A stretch of DNA of 64,000 nt from Crossiella sp. CA-258035 (GTDB lineage Bacteria > Actinomycetota > Actinomycetes > Mycobacteriales > Pseudonocardiaceae). The position numbers and the translations under genes were made by a program. Below, one piece after another: positions 44,406 through 54,264 of the stretch (position 1 is the first letter of the stretch; each line of letters opens with the position of its first letter). The stretch covers positions 3,318,001 through 3,382,000 of the forward strand of contig NZ_CP116413.1 in NCBI RefSeq assembly GCF_030064675.1, read 5' to 3'. The notes beneath the pieces are model-generated. The model was given only the letters and a program-made list of their open reading frames with translations. It had not been told where the DNA came from and did not search any database.

Positions 44406-44431
44406 ACCCCTTCTCGCTCCTGGAGAAACCC

Positions 44432-45421
44432 GTGCCCAGCACCGTGATCCGCATCCTGCGCGCGCTGCGCGACCTCGGCATCAGCACCGACGCCGGCCGT
44501 CCCGACCCGGAGCTCAAGGCCGCCGAGAACGACCTCTACCGCGGCGACCTGGACGCCGCCTGGAAGCTGCTCGCGGCCACCAGGGACCAGCACGAACTGC
44601 GCGACATCCGGGTCGGCAAGATCAGCAAGATCCTGGTCCGGCACGTCGATGAGCTGGGCAAGATCGCCGCGGCCAACCCCGACGACGCCGACCTCCAGCT
44701 GCTGCTGGGCGCCACCCGGATCAAGCACGCCTGGAAGGTGCGCACCGGAGCCACCGCCGACCGGGTCAGCCGCGAGCAGTTCGAGCAGTTCTGGTACCTC
44801 CTGGGCGGGGCCTACGATCCGCTGATGCGCGCCGCCGAGCTGCGGCCCGCGGACCCGGTGCCCTGGGACGAGCTCCAGTGGCGCGGGCTGGGCCTGCAGA
44901 TCGACCGCGGGGAGCTGGACGAGGTGTGGCGGGAGCTGACCGACCGCGACCCGTACCACTACGGCGGGCACTACTCCCGCACCCAGGTGCTGTGCGCCAA
45001 GTGGCAGGGCAGTGACGCCGAGGTGCTGGAGTTCACCGCCGAGGTCGCCGAGCAGGCCCCGCCGGGAGTGCCGCTGGGCGCGCTGACCGTGGCCGCGCAC
45101 CTGGAGGTCATGCTCAGCACCGAGGCCGAACCGCTGGACTACTTCGGACGGCCGGAGGTCGGCGCGCAGCTGGTCCGGGTCAGCGACGACTGGCTGGCCG
45201 GGCTGCGCCCGCACGACCGCAACATCGAGGCCCACCACCTGCTCGGCGCGGGGCTCTACCTTGCCGGGGAACGGGAACGGGCCCGCGACCACCTGTCCAG
45301 GGTGAGCGCGCGCAGCATCACCGACGGGCTGCCGTGGAGCTACCTCGGCTACCACTACGACAAGCTCGACTACCGCGCGATCCGCAAGTCCCTCGGCCTG
45401 AAGATGAAGGACGCGGGGTAG
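44432..45421 (+). CDS. hypothetical TPR-like protein
   Basis: Predicted cytoplasmic protein of 329 residues, largely helical. Repeated patterns such as ENDLYRGDLDAAWKLLAAT, DDADLQLLLGATRIKHAW and LLGAGLYLAGERERARDHL recall tetratricopeptide repeats. GTG 44432 follows TGGAG at good spacing; the frame is open far upstream but runs through the M16 gene. I recognise no specific function. It is probably co-transcribed with the M16 peptidase. Confidence 0.75.
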   Translation: MPSTVIRILRALRDLGISTDAGRPDPELKAAENDLYRGDLDAAWKLLAATRDQHELRDIRVGKISKILVRHVDELGKIAAANPDDADLQLLLGATRIKHAWKVRTGATADRVSREQFEQFWYLLGGAYDPLMRAAELRPADPVPWDELQWRGLGLQIDRGELDEVWRELTDRDPYHYGGHYSRTQVLCAKWQGSDAEVLEFTAEVAEQAPPGVPLGALTVAAHLEVMLSTEAEPLDYFGRPEVGAQLVRVSDDWLAGLRPHDRNIEAHHLLGAGLYLAGERERARDHLSRVSARSITDGLPWSYLGYHYDKLDYRAIRKSLGLKMKDAG

Positions 45422-45528
45422 AGCCCGCTCCACCATGGAAACGGGGGCGTCCCGTCGTGTGCGGCGGACCCGAGGTCGGCAGGGTTGTTCCTGACGGCGG
45501 AGGGACCGCCGCCACGGGAGGAACTCCG

Positions 45529-46686
45529 ATGAGACTGCGCAGGACCACGACCGCCGCCCTGACCGCCGGGATCCTGCTCGCCTGCACCGGCCCGGCCACC
45601 GCGCTCGCCGAACCGGCGCTGAACCGGGCGAACCCGGTGCAGCGAAGCCTGGACCACCTGGTCCGCGAGGCCAAGTTCCCCGCCGCGCTGGCCGCGGTGA
45701 GCGTGGACGGCCGTCAGCGTTCCTACGCGGCCGGGGTCCGGGACCGGGCCACCGGCGCGCCCGCGGTCAGGGACAGCCAGGTGCGGATCGGCAGCAACAC
45801 CAAGACCTTCATCGCGGTGGCCGTGCTCCAGCTGGTCGCCGAGGGCAAGGTCGAGCTGGACGCGCCGATCGAGCGCTACCTGCCGAACCTGGTGCGCGGC
45901 AAGGGCATCGACGGCAACCAGATCACCGTCCGGCAGCTGCTCCAGCACACCAGCGGGCTGCCCAACTACACCAAGCACATCGGCGTGGCGCGCTTCCCGG
46001 AGTTCCGCGACCGCTACCGCGAGCCGCGGGAGCTGCTGGACATCGCGCTGAGCCACCCCGCCGACTTCGCGCCCGGCACGAGCTGGAGCTACAGCAACAC
46101 CGGCTACCTGCTGGCCGGTCTGCTGATCCAGCGGGTGACCGGCCGTCCGGTGGCCGAGGTGGTCACCACCAAGGTGATCGACCGCGCCGGGCTGCGCGAG
46201 ACCTACTGGCCGCGGACCGGCGAGATGACCATTCGCGGGGCCCACCCCAAGGGCTACGGACTGACCGACTCGACCAAGCCGGACTCGCCGGTGCTGGACG
46301 TGACCGTGCAGGACACCGGCTGGGCCGGGGCCGCCGGTGAGCTGGTCGGCACGCCCAGCGACCTCAACCGGTTCTACGCCGCCCTGCTCGGCGGCAGGCT
46401 GCTGCCGCCCGCGCAGCTGGCCGAGATGCGCAAGACCGTGCCCGCCAAGGACTTCGTCCCCGGGGTGAGCTACGGCCTCGGCATCATGCGCACCGAGCTG
46501 AGCTGCGGCCGGGTCGCCTGGAGCCACGGCGGCGACATCCCCGGCTACGAGACCCGCAACGGGTCCACTGAGGACGGTCGCGCGGTGTCCATCGCGGTGA
46601 CCGCGCTGCCCGGCACCTTCGGCGATGCCGAGGGTTCGAGCAGCCAGGTGCTGGCCGCGGTGGACACCGCGCTGTGCGCTAGCTGA
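45529..46686 (+). CDS. secreted serine beta-lactamase-like hydrolase (D-Ala-D-Ala carboxypeptidase type)
   Basis: Exported serine hydrolase of 385 residues. A signal peptide (RLRRTTTAALTAGILLACTGPATALA) precedes a beta-lactamase class C/DD-peptidase domain. The nucleophile motif is Ser89-x-x-Lys92 in GSNTK, followed by YSNTGYL (Tyr-x-Asn) and a C-terminal HGGDIPG block. The start follows GGGAGGAA. Related Streptomyces R61-type enzymes trim D-alanyl peptides; esterase activity is also possible. Confidence 0.9.
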   Translation: MRLRRTTTAALTAGILLACTGPATALAEPALNRANPVQRSLDHLVREAKFPAALAAVSVDGRQRSYAAGVRDRATGAPAVRDSQVRIGSNTKTFIAVAVLQLVAEGKVELDAPIERYLPNLVRGKGIDGNQITVRQLLQHTSGLPNYTKHIGVARFPEFRDRYREPRELLDIALSHPADFAPGTSWSYSNTGYLLAGLLIQRVTGRPVAEVVTTKVIDRAGLRETYWPRTGEMTIRGAHPKGYGLTDSTKPDSPVLDVTVQDTGWAGAAGELVGTPSDLNRFYAALLGGRLLPPAQLAEMRKTVPAKDFVPGVSYGLGIMRTELSCGRVAWSHGGDIPGYETRNGSTEDGRAVSIAVTALPGTFGDAEGSSSQVLAAVDTALCAS

Positions 46687-47299
46687 CCGCCAGTCCGGTC
46701 GCCAGCGCGGTGATCAGCGCCGCCGAGGCCAGCGCGGTGGCCAGCCGACCGCGCGGTCCGGTGAGCACCCGGCCCAGCAGGCTGCCGCCGGTGGCCAGCA
46801 CCAGCTGCCAGCTCGCCGAGGCGAGGAAGGCGGCCAGCACGAACACCGCCGCGGCCCACGCGGTGGTGTTCGTCTGCGTCCGGCCCAGCACCAGCGCGGA
46901 GAAGTAGACCACGGTGGTGGGGTTGAGGACCGTGATGCCCAGCAACAGCAGGAAAGCCCGTGCCGGACTGGGCGGCGAGTCCCCGGAAGCCGGGGCCAAT
47001 CCCGCCCGGTAGCGGCGCACCGCGGTCCAGGCGGTGCGCAGTGCGAGCAGCACCAGGACGGCCACCGAGGCCCAGCGCAGCGGCTGCGCGATCGGCCGCA
47101 GCAGCTCGGTGAGGGTGCCGCCGCCGAGCACCGCGAGCAGGGCGTAGAGGCCGTCCGCCGCCGCGACCCCGAGCGCGGCGGCGGCGCCGGTGCGCGGGGT
47201 GGTGCGGGCGGAGAGGGCGACGAGGTAGGTCGCGACCGCGCCGACCGGCATGGCGATGCCGTAGCCGGCGAGCAGTCCGGCGACCAGCGCCTCGGTCAT
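46679..47299 (-). CDS. LysE/RhtB-family amino acid exporter
   Basis: Membrane protein of 206 residues with about six hydrophobic segments. The N-terminal GLLAGYGIAMPVGAVATYLV and the central LLGITVLNPTTVVYFSALV (Asn-Pro in the fourth segment) are hallmarks of LysE/RhtB exporters, which pump out amino acids or related metabolites. It overlaps the convergent hydrolase by eight bases. No regulator is adjacent on its strand. Confidence 0.88.
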   Translation of the reverse strand: MTEALVAGLLAGYGIAMPVGAVATYLVALSARTTPRTGAAAALGVAAADGLYALLAVLGGGTLTELLRPIAQPLRWASVAVLVLLALRTAWTAVRRYRAGLAPASGDSPPSPARAFLLLLGITVLNPTTVVYFSALVLGRTQTNTTAWAAAVFVLAAFLASASWQLVLATGGSLLGRVLTGPRGRLATALASAALITALATGLAVS

Positions 47300-47488
47300 G
47301 ACCGGACGGGGATCGGCCTCCGGTCGGAGCTGGGCTGCTGCTGCCGGGCGACCGGTCGGTCGGCGGGGCGGGTCAGCGGCATCGAGGTCGCGGTCATGGC
47401 AGGGAGGGTGCGACGCGGCGGGTACGGGCGGCAACCGCTTTTCCGGCCACCGACTTGACGCATGCTCATATGGGTATACGATGGGGCC

Positions 47489-47818
47489 ATGGCACGAGCG
47501 GCAACCACCTCCGACGCGTTCAACGCGATCGCCGAACCCCGGCGGCGGGAGATCCTCGATCTGCTGGCCGGCCGGGAGCGGGCGGTGCAGGACCTGGTGG
47601 CCGAGCTCGGGCTGGCGCAGCCGCTGGTGTCCAAGCACCTGCGGGTGCTGCGCGAGGTCGGCCTGGTCGAGGTGCGCGAACAGGGGCGGCAGCGGCTGTA
47701 CCGGATGAACGGCCGGCCGCTCAAACCCGTGCACGACTGGGTCCGGCGCTACGAACAGCTGTGGAGCGAGCGCTTCGAGCTGCTGGACGCCGTGCTGGCG
47801 GAGATGGAGGAGGACTAG
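47489..47818 (+). CDS. ArsR-family regulator
   Basis: Winged-helix regulator of 109 residues: FNAIAEPRRREILDLLAG, then LVAELGLAQPLVSKHLRVLREVGLVEVREQGRQRLYRM. ATG 47489 (Met-Ala-Arg) gives the normal family length. It lies one base before an AHSA1/SRPBCC gene, a pairing seen in many actinobacteria where the regulator controls its partner. It has no obvious metal-binding cysteine pair. Confidence 0.92.
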   Translation: MARAATTSDAFNAIAEPRRREILDLLAGRERAVQDLVAELGLAQPLVSKHLRVLREVGLVEVREQGRQRLYRMNGRPLKPVHDWVRRYEQLWSERFELLDAVLAEMEED

Positions 47819-47819
47819 G

Positions 47820-48317
47820 ATGGCCACGACGGCTGAGAACCGGGCGGAAATGACCCTGCCCAGCGACACCCAGCTGCTGATCAGGCGCGAGTTCGACGCG
47901 CCGCGGCACCTGGTGTACCGGGCCTGGACCACGCCGGAGCTGATCAAGCGCTGGTGGGGCGGGCAGCGCGGCGAGGTGGTCTCCGCCGAGGTCGACCTGC
48001 GGGTCGGCGGCAGCTGGCGGTACGTGATGGTGGCCAACGGCGGGTTCGAGGTGGCCTTCCACGGCGAGTACCGCGAGATCGTGCCCGAGGAACGGGTGGT
48101 GTGCACCGAGGTCTACGAGCAGCCCGGCGTGCCCGAGCCCGAGCAGCCGGTGGTGTGCACCTACACCTTCACCGCGCAGGGCGAGCGCACCTGCCTGCGC
48201 GTGCTGGTGGACCACCCGGACCAGGCGCTGCGGGACCAGATCCTGGCCTCCGGCATGGAGCTGGGCATGCAGGAGTCGCTGGCCGCGCTGGAGTCGGTGG
48301 CTCAGTCGTTGGCTTGA
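47820..48317 (+). CDS. SRPBCC (AHSA1-like) domain protein
   Basis: Protein of 165 residues of the AHSA1/START-like fold: IRREFDAPRHLVYRAWTTPELIKRWWG near the N-terminus, then VGGSWRYVM and FHGEYREIVPEERVVCTE. The family binds hydrophobic ligands. The start lies immediately after the ArsR stop, indicating an operon. The end overlaps the convergent permease gene by 16 bases. Confidence 0.92.
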   Translation: MATTAENRAEMTLPSDTQLLIRREFDAPRHLVYRAWTTPELIKRWWGGQRGEVVSAEVDLRVGGSWRYVMVANGGFEVAFHGEYREIVPEERVVCTEVYEQPGVPEPEQPVVCTYTFTAQGERTCLRVLVDHPDQALRDQILASGMELGMQESLAALESVAQSLA

Positions 48318-49600
48318 GAAGTGGGGCGCAGCAACAGGTTCAGCAGGAAGGCGACCACGGTGCCGGTGGCCACGCTGCTGGTCAGGAACAGCTGCGCCGA
48401 GGGCGGGAACTGGGTGTAGAAGGCGGGCTGCACGGTCGGCAGCAGGCCGATGCCCAGTGACACTGCCACGATGACCAGGTTGCGGTTGTCCTGGAGGTCC
48501 ACAGTGGACAGGATGCGGATGCCGACCATGGCCACGGTGGCCACCATGACCAGTGCCGCGCCGCCCAGCACCGGTTGTGGCACCACGGCCACGATCCGGC
48601 CCATGAACGGGAAGAAGCTGAGCACCAGCGCGATCGCACCCGCCACCGCGGTGACGTAGCGGCTGCGCACCTTGGTCACGCTGACCATGCCGATGTTCTG
48701 CGCGTAGGTCACGTACATGAAGGACTGGAACACGCTGGCCAGCATGGTGATCAGCCCGTCGGCGCGCAGGCTGGCCGCCACGTCGGACGGGCCGACCGGC
48801 TTGTCCACCGCGGTGCCGATCGCCTGCACCTGTCCCGCGCACTCCACCATGATCACGATCTGGATGATGATCAGCGACAGGGTGGCGGCCAGGTCGAAGC
48901 TGGGCAGCCCGAAGTGGAACGGCTCCGGGAAACCGAGCACCGGTCCCTGGACCACCGCGCCCAGGTTCACCTGCCCCAGCGCGATCGCCACCGCGGTCCC
49001 GGCGAGCAGGCCGACCAGGAACGCCAGCTGGCGCAACCGCGGCAGGAACCGGTGCACCGCGACGATGACCAGCACCACCAACAATGCCAGCCCGATCGCG
49101 CCAGGACTGCCGAACCCGGGCGCGGCCGGACTGTGCCCGGCCACCATCCCGGCGGCCACCGGCACCAGCTGGATGCCGATCAGTGTGATCGCGGTGCCCA
49201 TCACCACCGGCGGGAAGAACCGCAGCAGCCGGGCGAACAACGGCGCCGCCAGCACCATGAACACCCCGGAGACCAGCAGCGACCCGTACATGGTGCGGAT
49301 GTCGTGGCCCTGGGCGATCACCAGCATTGGCGCCACACTGGTGAACGCGGCGCCCAGCACCATGGGCATCCGCACGCCGACCCGCCACACCCCCAGTGAC
49401 TGCAACAGCGTGCCCAGCCCGCACAACAGCAGGTCGGTGGCCACCAGGTACACCAGATCCGCCGTGGACAGCCCCAGCCCGGCCGCCAGCACCACCGGCG
49501 CGGCCACCGCCCCCGCGTACAACACCAGCACGTGCTGCAACCCCAGCACCGCCAGTCGGCCGGCGCCGAGCCGCTCATCCACCGGATGGGTGTTTGTCAT
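48302..49600 (-). CDS. NCS2-family purine/xanthine permease
   Basis: Membrane transporter of 432 residues with about twelve to fourteen hydrophobic segments. The N-terminal GLQHVLVLYAGAVAAPVVL, the conserved glutamate in MVECAGQVQAIG and the family signature QNIGMVSVTKVRSRYV place it in the NCS2 (nucleobase:cation symporter 2) group, xanthine/uric acid branch. It would import purine bases. No purine catabolic genes are next to it. Confidence 0.93.
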   Translation of the reverse strand: MTNTHPVDERLGAGRLAVLGLQHVLVLYAGAVAAPVVLAAGLGLSTADLVYLVATDLLLCGLGTLLQSLGVWRVGVRMPMVLGAAFTSVAPMLVIAQGHDIRTMYGSLLVSGVFMVLAAPLFARLLRFFPPVVMGTAITLIGIQLVPVAAGMVAGHSPAAPGFGSPGAIGLALLVVLVIVAVHRFLPRLRQLAFLVGLLAGTAVAIALGQVNLGAVVQGPVLGFPEPFHFGLPSFDLAATLSLIIIQIVIMVECAGQVQAIGTAVDKPVGPSDVAASLRADGLITMLASVFQSFMYVTYAQNIGMVSVTKVRSRYVTAVAGAIALVLSFFPFMGRIVAVVPQPVLGGAALVMVATVAMVGIRILSTVDLQDNRNLVIVAVSLGIGLLPTVQPAFYTQFPPSAQLFLTSSVATGTVVAFLLNLLLRPTSQAND

Positions 49601-49676
49601 GCCCTACCCATATCGCCAACGCCTGCCCCGCCCGTACCCGGGGTGCCCTGAACCGCCGGCGGACCAGCCCGGCCGA

Positions 49677-50776
49677 ATGAGCGGCCGGTCACGGAGCCGG
49701 AGCCATCGGCTCCGCCATCATCGAGGCCATGCGGATCCCGGCGCCGCGCCGCTGCTGGTCATCGGGCTCGGACTCGGGGTGGGCTGGTGGCTGTGGTGGG
49801 AGAGCAGGGGACTGCCCGACCCGGAGCGGTCCCGCGCGCGCCGAGGCCATCCGCACCGGGCTGACCGCCGCGGGCGGCACCGGTGCTGCGCTGGCGTTGC
49901 TGCTCGCGGTCCGGCGGCAGCGCTCGACCGAGGCGGCCCTGGGCCTACAGGCGGAGGCAGCCGCCGACCAGCTCGGCTCGGACAAGGCCCGGGTCCGGCT
50001 CAACGGCCTGTACGCGCTGGCGCGGCTGGCCGAGGGCAACGCCGACCACCGCCAGATGATCGTCGACCTGATCTGCGCCTACCTGCGCATGCCCTACTCG
50101 CCCCGCAGCGGGACGAGCCACCGACGTCCGAACAGGCGCACGCGCAGGAACGGCAGGTGCGGCTGACCGCGCAGCGCATCCTGGCCGAGCACCTGCGCCC
50201 GGTGCGCGAGGAACGAGACCGGCCGGTCAACCCCGCTACTGGCCGGATGTCGACCTCGACCTCAGCGGGGCCGCGCTGATCGACGCCGACCTGTCCTTCG
50301 TCCGGGTGCGGCACGCCCGGTTCGAGCGGACCACCTTCCTCGGGCGCACCGACTTCCAGCACGCCGTCTTCACCGGGACCGCCCGGTTCGGCCAGGCCTC
50401 GTTCACCGACACCGCCGGGTTCACCGAGGCCGCGTTCGGCCAGGAAGCCTCCTTCGCCGGGGCCGGGTTCACCGGGGACGCCGAGTTCCACGCGGCCAGC
50501 TTCGCCGAGGAGGCGTGGTTCACCGGCGCCGAGTTCGACGGCAGCGCCGACTTCACCGCGGCCGCCTTCACCGGAACCGCCTGGTTCGACGCCGCGGCCT
50601 TCGCCGGCGACGCCGGTTCCCACCGGGTGGTCTTCGCCGAGGACGCCTGGTTCAGCGACGCCTTCTTCAGCCCGGACGCGCGGTTCGCGGGCAGCACCTT
50701 CGCCCGCCACGTCTGGTTCAACCGCACCGCCTTCGCCGGTGGGGCCCCGCCGGAGCAGCTCTTCAGGGACCGTTGA
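49677..50776 (+). pseudogene. frameshifted pentapeptide-repeat protein gene
   Basis: The pieces of one protein are spread over three frames. A membrane anchor (LLVIGLGLGVGWWLWW, frame of 49677) is followed near 49840 by AEAIRTGLTAAGG...LGSDKARVRLNGLYALARLAEGN...ICAYLRMPY in the next frame. The product then returns to the first frame near 50105 (RQVRLTAQRILAEHL), and shifts again near 50235 into YWPDVDLDLSGAALIDADL and a run of pentapeptide-like repeats (ARF, TDF, AVF, ASF...) to 50776. Intact homologues in actinobacteria carry these blocks in this order in one frame. Three shifts in 600 bases mean decay or sequencing/assembly error. The last frame alone could give a 156-residue repeat protein. 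Confidence 0.78.
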
Positions 50777-50931
50777 GCCGGGCCACGGCGACTGGGGGCT
50801 GGTGCGCCGCGGTTCACCCAGCAGCTGACATTCCTGTCACCCACGGGCGTGGCGCGGAGTCCGGTCCGATGTGGACGGTCGTGCGGCCGCCCTACGGTGA
50901 CTCCCCGTAGTCACCATCGGGAGGGGCGTTC
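50777..50931. other. short intergenic region upstream of P450
   Basis: Non-coding; GGGAGGGG before the P450 start is its ribosome-binding site. No clear operator. Confidence 0.4.
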
Positions 50932-52233
50932 ATGGAGCAGCTGGGCACCGGCACGTTGTTGCGGCTGGCGGCGCAGATTCCGGCCGAGTGGGCGGTGGTC
51001 CGGCTCTTCGACGGGCTGGGGGACCTGGTGATGCGGCTGGAGCAGCCCCGGTGGCAGCTCGACCCGTATCCGCTCTACGAACGCATCCGCGCGCGGGGAC
51101 CGCTCTACCGGGGGCCGAGCGGGATGTGGGCGGCCACCTCCTTCGACCTGTGCAACCGGGTGTTGCGGGACCGGCGATTCGGGATGCGGTCCGCCGACGG
51201 CCATTCCACCCTGCGGGGCGCGCAGCGGCTGGTCAGCGGGGACTTCGCGTGGAGCTTCGTGGGCATGGACCGGCCGGACCACACCCGGCTGCGCAGGCTG
51301 GCCGCCCCGGCGTTCACCCCGCGGCGGGTGCGCGGCTACACCGGGCGGATCGAGCGGGTGGTCGGCGAGCTGCTGGACCGGATGGCCGGGCGGGAGTCCT
51401 TCGATCTGGTCAACGAGGTGGCCCAGCCGCTGTCCATCGCGGTGATCAGCGATCTGATGGGGGTGCCGGAGTCCGAACGGGCCGACTTCGCCGCCTACAG
51501 CGACATGATCAACCAGGGCGTGACCGGCGCGCCGAGCATCCGGCAGGCCAAGGACCTGCGGGTGGCCACCAACCACCTGCTCGACCTGTTCGGCCGGCTG
51601 CTGCGCGAGCGCGGGCGGGAACCCCAGGACGACATCCTCAGTGCGATGGCCGTCGCGGCGGAGGGCTCGGAGCTGACCGCGCGGGACCTGCACGAGGTGG
51701 CGGTGCTGCTGCTGGCCGCCGGGTTCGACACCACCGCGAACCTGGTCGGCAACGGGGTGCACGCGATGCTGGCCAACCCCGGGCAGTGGACCCAGCTGCG
51801 CGAGCGGCCGGAGCTGGCCGGGGCGGCGGTGGAGGAGACGCTGCGGTTCGAGCCGTCGGTGCAGTTCACCGTGCGGGTGGCGCACACGGACATCGAACTG
51901 TGCGGGCAGCGGATCCAGGCGGGGCAGGGCGTCATGCTGCTGCTGGCCGCGGGCAACCGCGATCCGGCGGTGTTCGCCGAACCGGGGCGGTTCGACCTCA
52001 CCCGCACCGGCGGACCGGAGCACCTGGCCTTCGGCAGCGGCATCCACTACTGCATCGGCGCGGGGCTGGCCCGGCTGGAAGGCGAGGTCCTGTTCCGCGA
52101 GCTGGCCAGGCGGATGCCGCTGCTGCGCCCGGCCGGGCAGGCCCGCTGGCGGCCGATCCGCGAGCTGCGCGGCCTGACCACCTTCCCGGTGACCGCGACC
52201 GTGCCGGGTCAACGCGGCGGCCCGCCCTGGTGA
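50932..52233 (+). CDS. cytochrome P450
   Basis: Soluble bacterial P450 of 433 residues. The I-helix oxygen-binding motif is AAGFDTTAN, the K-helix ExxR is EETLR, and the haem loop FGSGIHYCIGAGLAR contains the axial cysteine. WSFVGMDRPDHTRLRRLAAPAFTP is the usual C-helix region. The start follows GGGAGGGG. No ferredoxin or reductase gene is nearby, so electrons must come from elsewhere. It is about 30 kb from the peptide cluster and probably unrelated to it. Confidence 0.95.
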   Translation: MEQLGTGTLLRLAAQIPAEWAVVRLFDGLGDLVMRLEQPRWQLDPYPLYERIRARGPLYRGPSGMWAATSFDLCNRVLRDRRFGMRSADGHSTLRGAQRLVSGDFAWSFVGMDRPDHTRLRRLAAPAFTPRRVRGYTGRIERVVGELLDRMAGRESFDLVNEVAQPLSIAVISDLMGVPESERADFAAYSDMINQGVTGAPSIRQAKDLRVATNHLLDLFGRLLRERGREPQDDILSAMAVAAEGSELTARDLHEVAVLLLAAGFDTTANLVGNGVHAMLANPGQWTQLRERPELAGAAVEETLRFEPSVQFTVRVAHTDIELCGQRIQAGQGVMLLLAAGNRDPAVFAEPGRFDLTRTGGPEHLAFGSGIHYCIGAGLARLEGEVLFRELARRMPLLRPAGQARWRPIRELRGLTTFPVTATVPGQRGGPPW

Positions 52234-52237
52234 GCAG

Positions 52238-52286
52238 GCGAGCCCGTTTGCCGCGCGGAGCCGGGCCGCTGGTCGTGCGGGCTCGC
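52238..52286. terminator. inverted repeat between P450 and Spo0M-like genes
   Basis: Nine-base arms GCGAGCCCG and CGGGCTCGC, 31 bases apart, occupy the short convergent spacer; the right arm touches the Spo0M-like stop. Confidence 0.55.
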
Positions 52287-53089
52287 TAGTCCAGCGAACC
52301 CGGTCCGCTGCCCGGGCTTGGCGGCAGGCCGTCCATGAGCGCGTCCCGGTCCCTGGCCGCGGCCTGCTCCAGCCACTGGCCGAGCAGCGCAGGCCAGTCC
52401 GCGGTCAGCGCCTCCTGCCTGCTCATCGTATGCCGCCGCGCCAGCTCCGGCTCCCGGTCCGCGATCAGCGACACCACCAGGTCCCGCGACCCGGCGACGA
52501 AGGTCAGCTCGATCTCGCGCAGCCGCTCGTGGTACTTCTCCGGTGGCAGGAAGAACATCCGCTGGATGAAGTCCAGCTCCTGCACCGCCCCCGGCAGCCG
52601 GCCGGCCACCACCTGGGTGTCGCGGAAGCTCAGGCCCAGCTCGCCCACCGCGTCCAGCACCCGGTCCTGCGCGTCCAGCGGCTGCACCAGCAGCGGCACC
52701 GGATCGGCCTGGGCCGGGGCGCCGGTGGTGTGCGCCTCGGCGCGCAGCTCGACCAGCACGCCCGGCAGCACCGCGGGGCCGACCGCGGTGACCGGGGTCT
52801 CCGCGGGCAGGGACAGCACGAACGGCAGGGTCAGCTGACCGAAGGCGGGCAGGTGGACCGCCTGGCCCAGCGCCATCCGGTGGAACTCGCCGGTGACCAC
52901 CTGGCCCGGCGTCGCGACCTGGGTGGTGAGCACCAGCGCGACCTGGGTGAGCTGCACGTCGGCGCGGCCGCCGCGCAGGTGCACCGCGCCGCCGAGCACC
53001 TGGCCGGGCTCTACGTGCTGGGTCTGCGGCACGGTGGTCACGGTCGGGCCGCCGCCCCGGCCGAAGGCGCCGAGCATCTTGTTGAACAC
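52286..53089 (-). CDS. Spo0M-like (arrestin-fold) protein
   Basis: Protein of 267 residues of the SpoOM family: FNKMLGAFGRGGGPTVTTVP at the N-terminus, a two-lobed beta-rich arrestin-like body with VQLTQVALVLTTQV and LPFVLSLPAETPVTA, and a C-terminal helix with a charged end. Spo0M proteins influence sporulation and division in Bacillus and occur widely in actinobacteria with unknown partners. It is convergent with the P450 gene. Confidence 0.85.
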   Translation of the reverse strand: MFNKMLGAFGRGGGPTVTTVPQTQHVEPGQVLGGAVHLRGGRADVQLTQVALVLTTQVATPGQVVTGEFHRMALGQAVHLPAFGQLTLPFVLSLPAETPVTAVGPAVLPGVLVELRAEAHTTGAPAQADPVPLLVQPLDAQDRVLDAVGELGLSFRDTQVVAGRLPGAVQELDFIQRMFFLPPEKYHERLREIELTFVAGSRDLVVSLIADREPELARRHTMSRQEALTADWPALLGQWLEQAAARDRDALMDGLPPSPGSGPGSLD

Positions 53090-53118
53090 GGCGGAAAACT
53101 AACAGCCGCCTGCGACAG

Positions 53119-54264
53119 TCAGCCCCAGATCGCGGAAACCCACTCCGGGTGGTCGATGAACGGGTTGCGGTTGCGCTGGTAGGTCTCGTAGATCACCTGG
53201 TTGCGCCGCCGCTCGAAGGCGTCCGGCGGGTCCTGGGCGTGCCAGTTCCGCAGCACCGACAGCCGCCCCTGGTACGGCTTGGTGCCGTTGTTCACGCTGT
53301 CGTTGAGCTCCAGGTCGGCGAAGCCGTCGCCGCCCTGGTAGCGGACCGCCATGTAGAACAGCATCCGCGCCACATCGCCCTTGACCGCGTCCCTGGGCTC
53401 CCAGGAGTCGCCGTCGGTGAAGTTGCCCGGCGCCTCGGCGGCGGGGGAGCCGCCCTGGTCGAAGTCCTTGTTGCCGCGGTCGGCGTTGACCGAGACGTCC
53501 TCCGGACGCAGGTGGTGCAGGTCGGTGCCGGGACCGGTGGCGGTGCCGAAGTCCCCGTGCGACTTGGCCCAGACGTGCTCGCGGTTCCAGTTGTCCGCCC
53601 CGCCGCCGTTGCCGCTCTTGCTCTGCGAGCGCCCGGAGTACAGCAGCACCACGTTGGCGGCGTTGGCCGGGTCCTCGTCGGTGGCCTTGAGCGCATCCCA
53701 CACCTGGTCGTAGCCGAGCTTCTGCTGGGTCCTGATGATCGTGTGCAGGGCGGTCTTGAGCGCGGGGCCGGTGTGGCCGGCCGCGGCCTTGTAGTAGTCG
53801 TCGGCGCCGCCGCCGCCAACGCTGGTGGAGCTGGTGGTCGGCTGCGCGCCCGCGAAGGCGAACCCGGTCGGCGAGGTCAGGCCGGGGTGGGCGAAGTAGG
53901 CGCCCAGCGGACCGGTCACCTCGATCTGCCTGCCCAGCAGACCGGGGTTGCTCTTCAGGCCCCACGCGGCCCGGAAGGCGCTGGTGATCTGCACGTAGAG
54001 CATCTGGCCGGTGCCGGTCTGGCCCGCGGTGTCGGCCAGGGCGAGGGCGTAGTCGCTGGGGAACTCCGCCCGGACCACGGTGTTGCTCGCGGTGGGCTGG
54101 CCGACCACGTAGCCGCGCACGGTGGCGACCGTGCCCGGCTGTGTCGTGACGGCCTGGGCCACGGTGATCGGGACCGCGCCGGTGGCGGCGGGCGCGTGCG
54201 TGATGAGCCCGGCGGCCACCGCGACGGTGGCGACCAGCAGGGCAAGTGGATGCCAGGGTCGCAC
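53119..54264 (-). CDS. secreted endonuclease I family nuclease
   Basis: Exported protein of 381 residues. A signal peptide is followed by an OB-fold-like domain ([17 protein letters not shown]...VTGPLGAYF) and then an EndA/NucM nuclease domain. The catalytic region has [12 protein letters not shown] and [20 protein letters not shown]. Near the end, [11 protein letters not shown] is also typical of the family. GTG 54264 follows GGGAGAGG. Its likely role is extracellular DNA degradation for nutrients. Confidence 0.9.
   Translation of the reverse strand: MRPWHPLALLVATVAVAAGLITHAPAATGAVPITVAQAVTTQPGTVATVRGYVVGQPTASNTVVRAEFPSDYALALADTAGQTGTGQMLYVQITSAFRAAWGLKSNPGLLGRQIEVTGPLGAYFAHPGLTSPTGFAFAGAQPTTSSTSVGGGGADDYYKAAAGHTGPALKTALHTIIRTQQKLGYDQVWDALKATDEDPANAANVVLLYSGRSQSKSGNGGGADNWNREHVWAKSHGDFGTATGPGTDLHHLRPEDVSVNADRGNKDFDQGGSPAAEAPGNFTDGDSWEPRDAVKGDVARMLFYMAVRYQGGDGFADLELNDSVNNGTKPYQGRLSVLRNWHAQDPPDAFERRRNQVIYETYQRNRNPFIDHPEWVSAIWG

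Noticed and set aside
50932-52233. P450 as tailoring enzyme of the NRPS product
   Set aside because: It is about 30 kb away, beyond unrelated operons, with nothing to link it.
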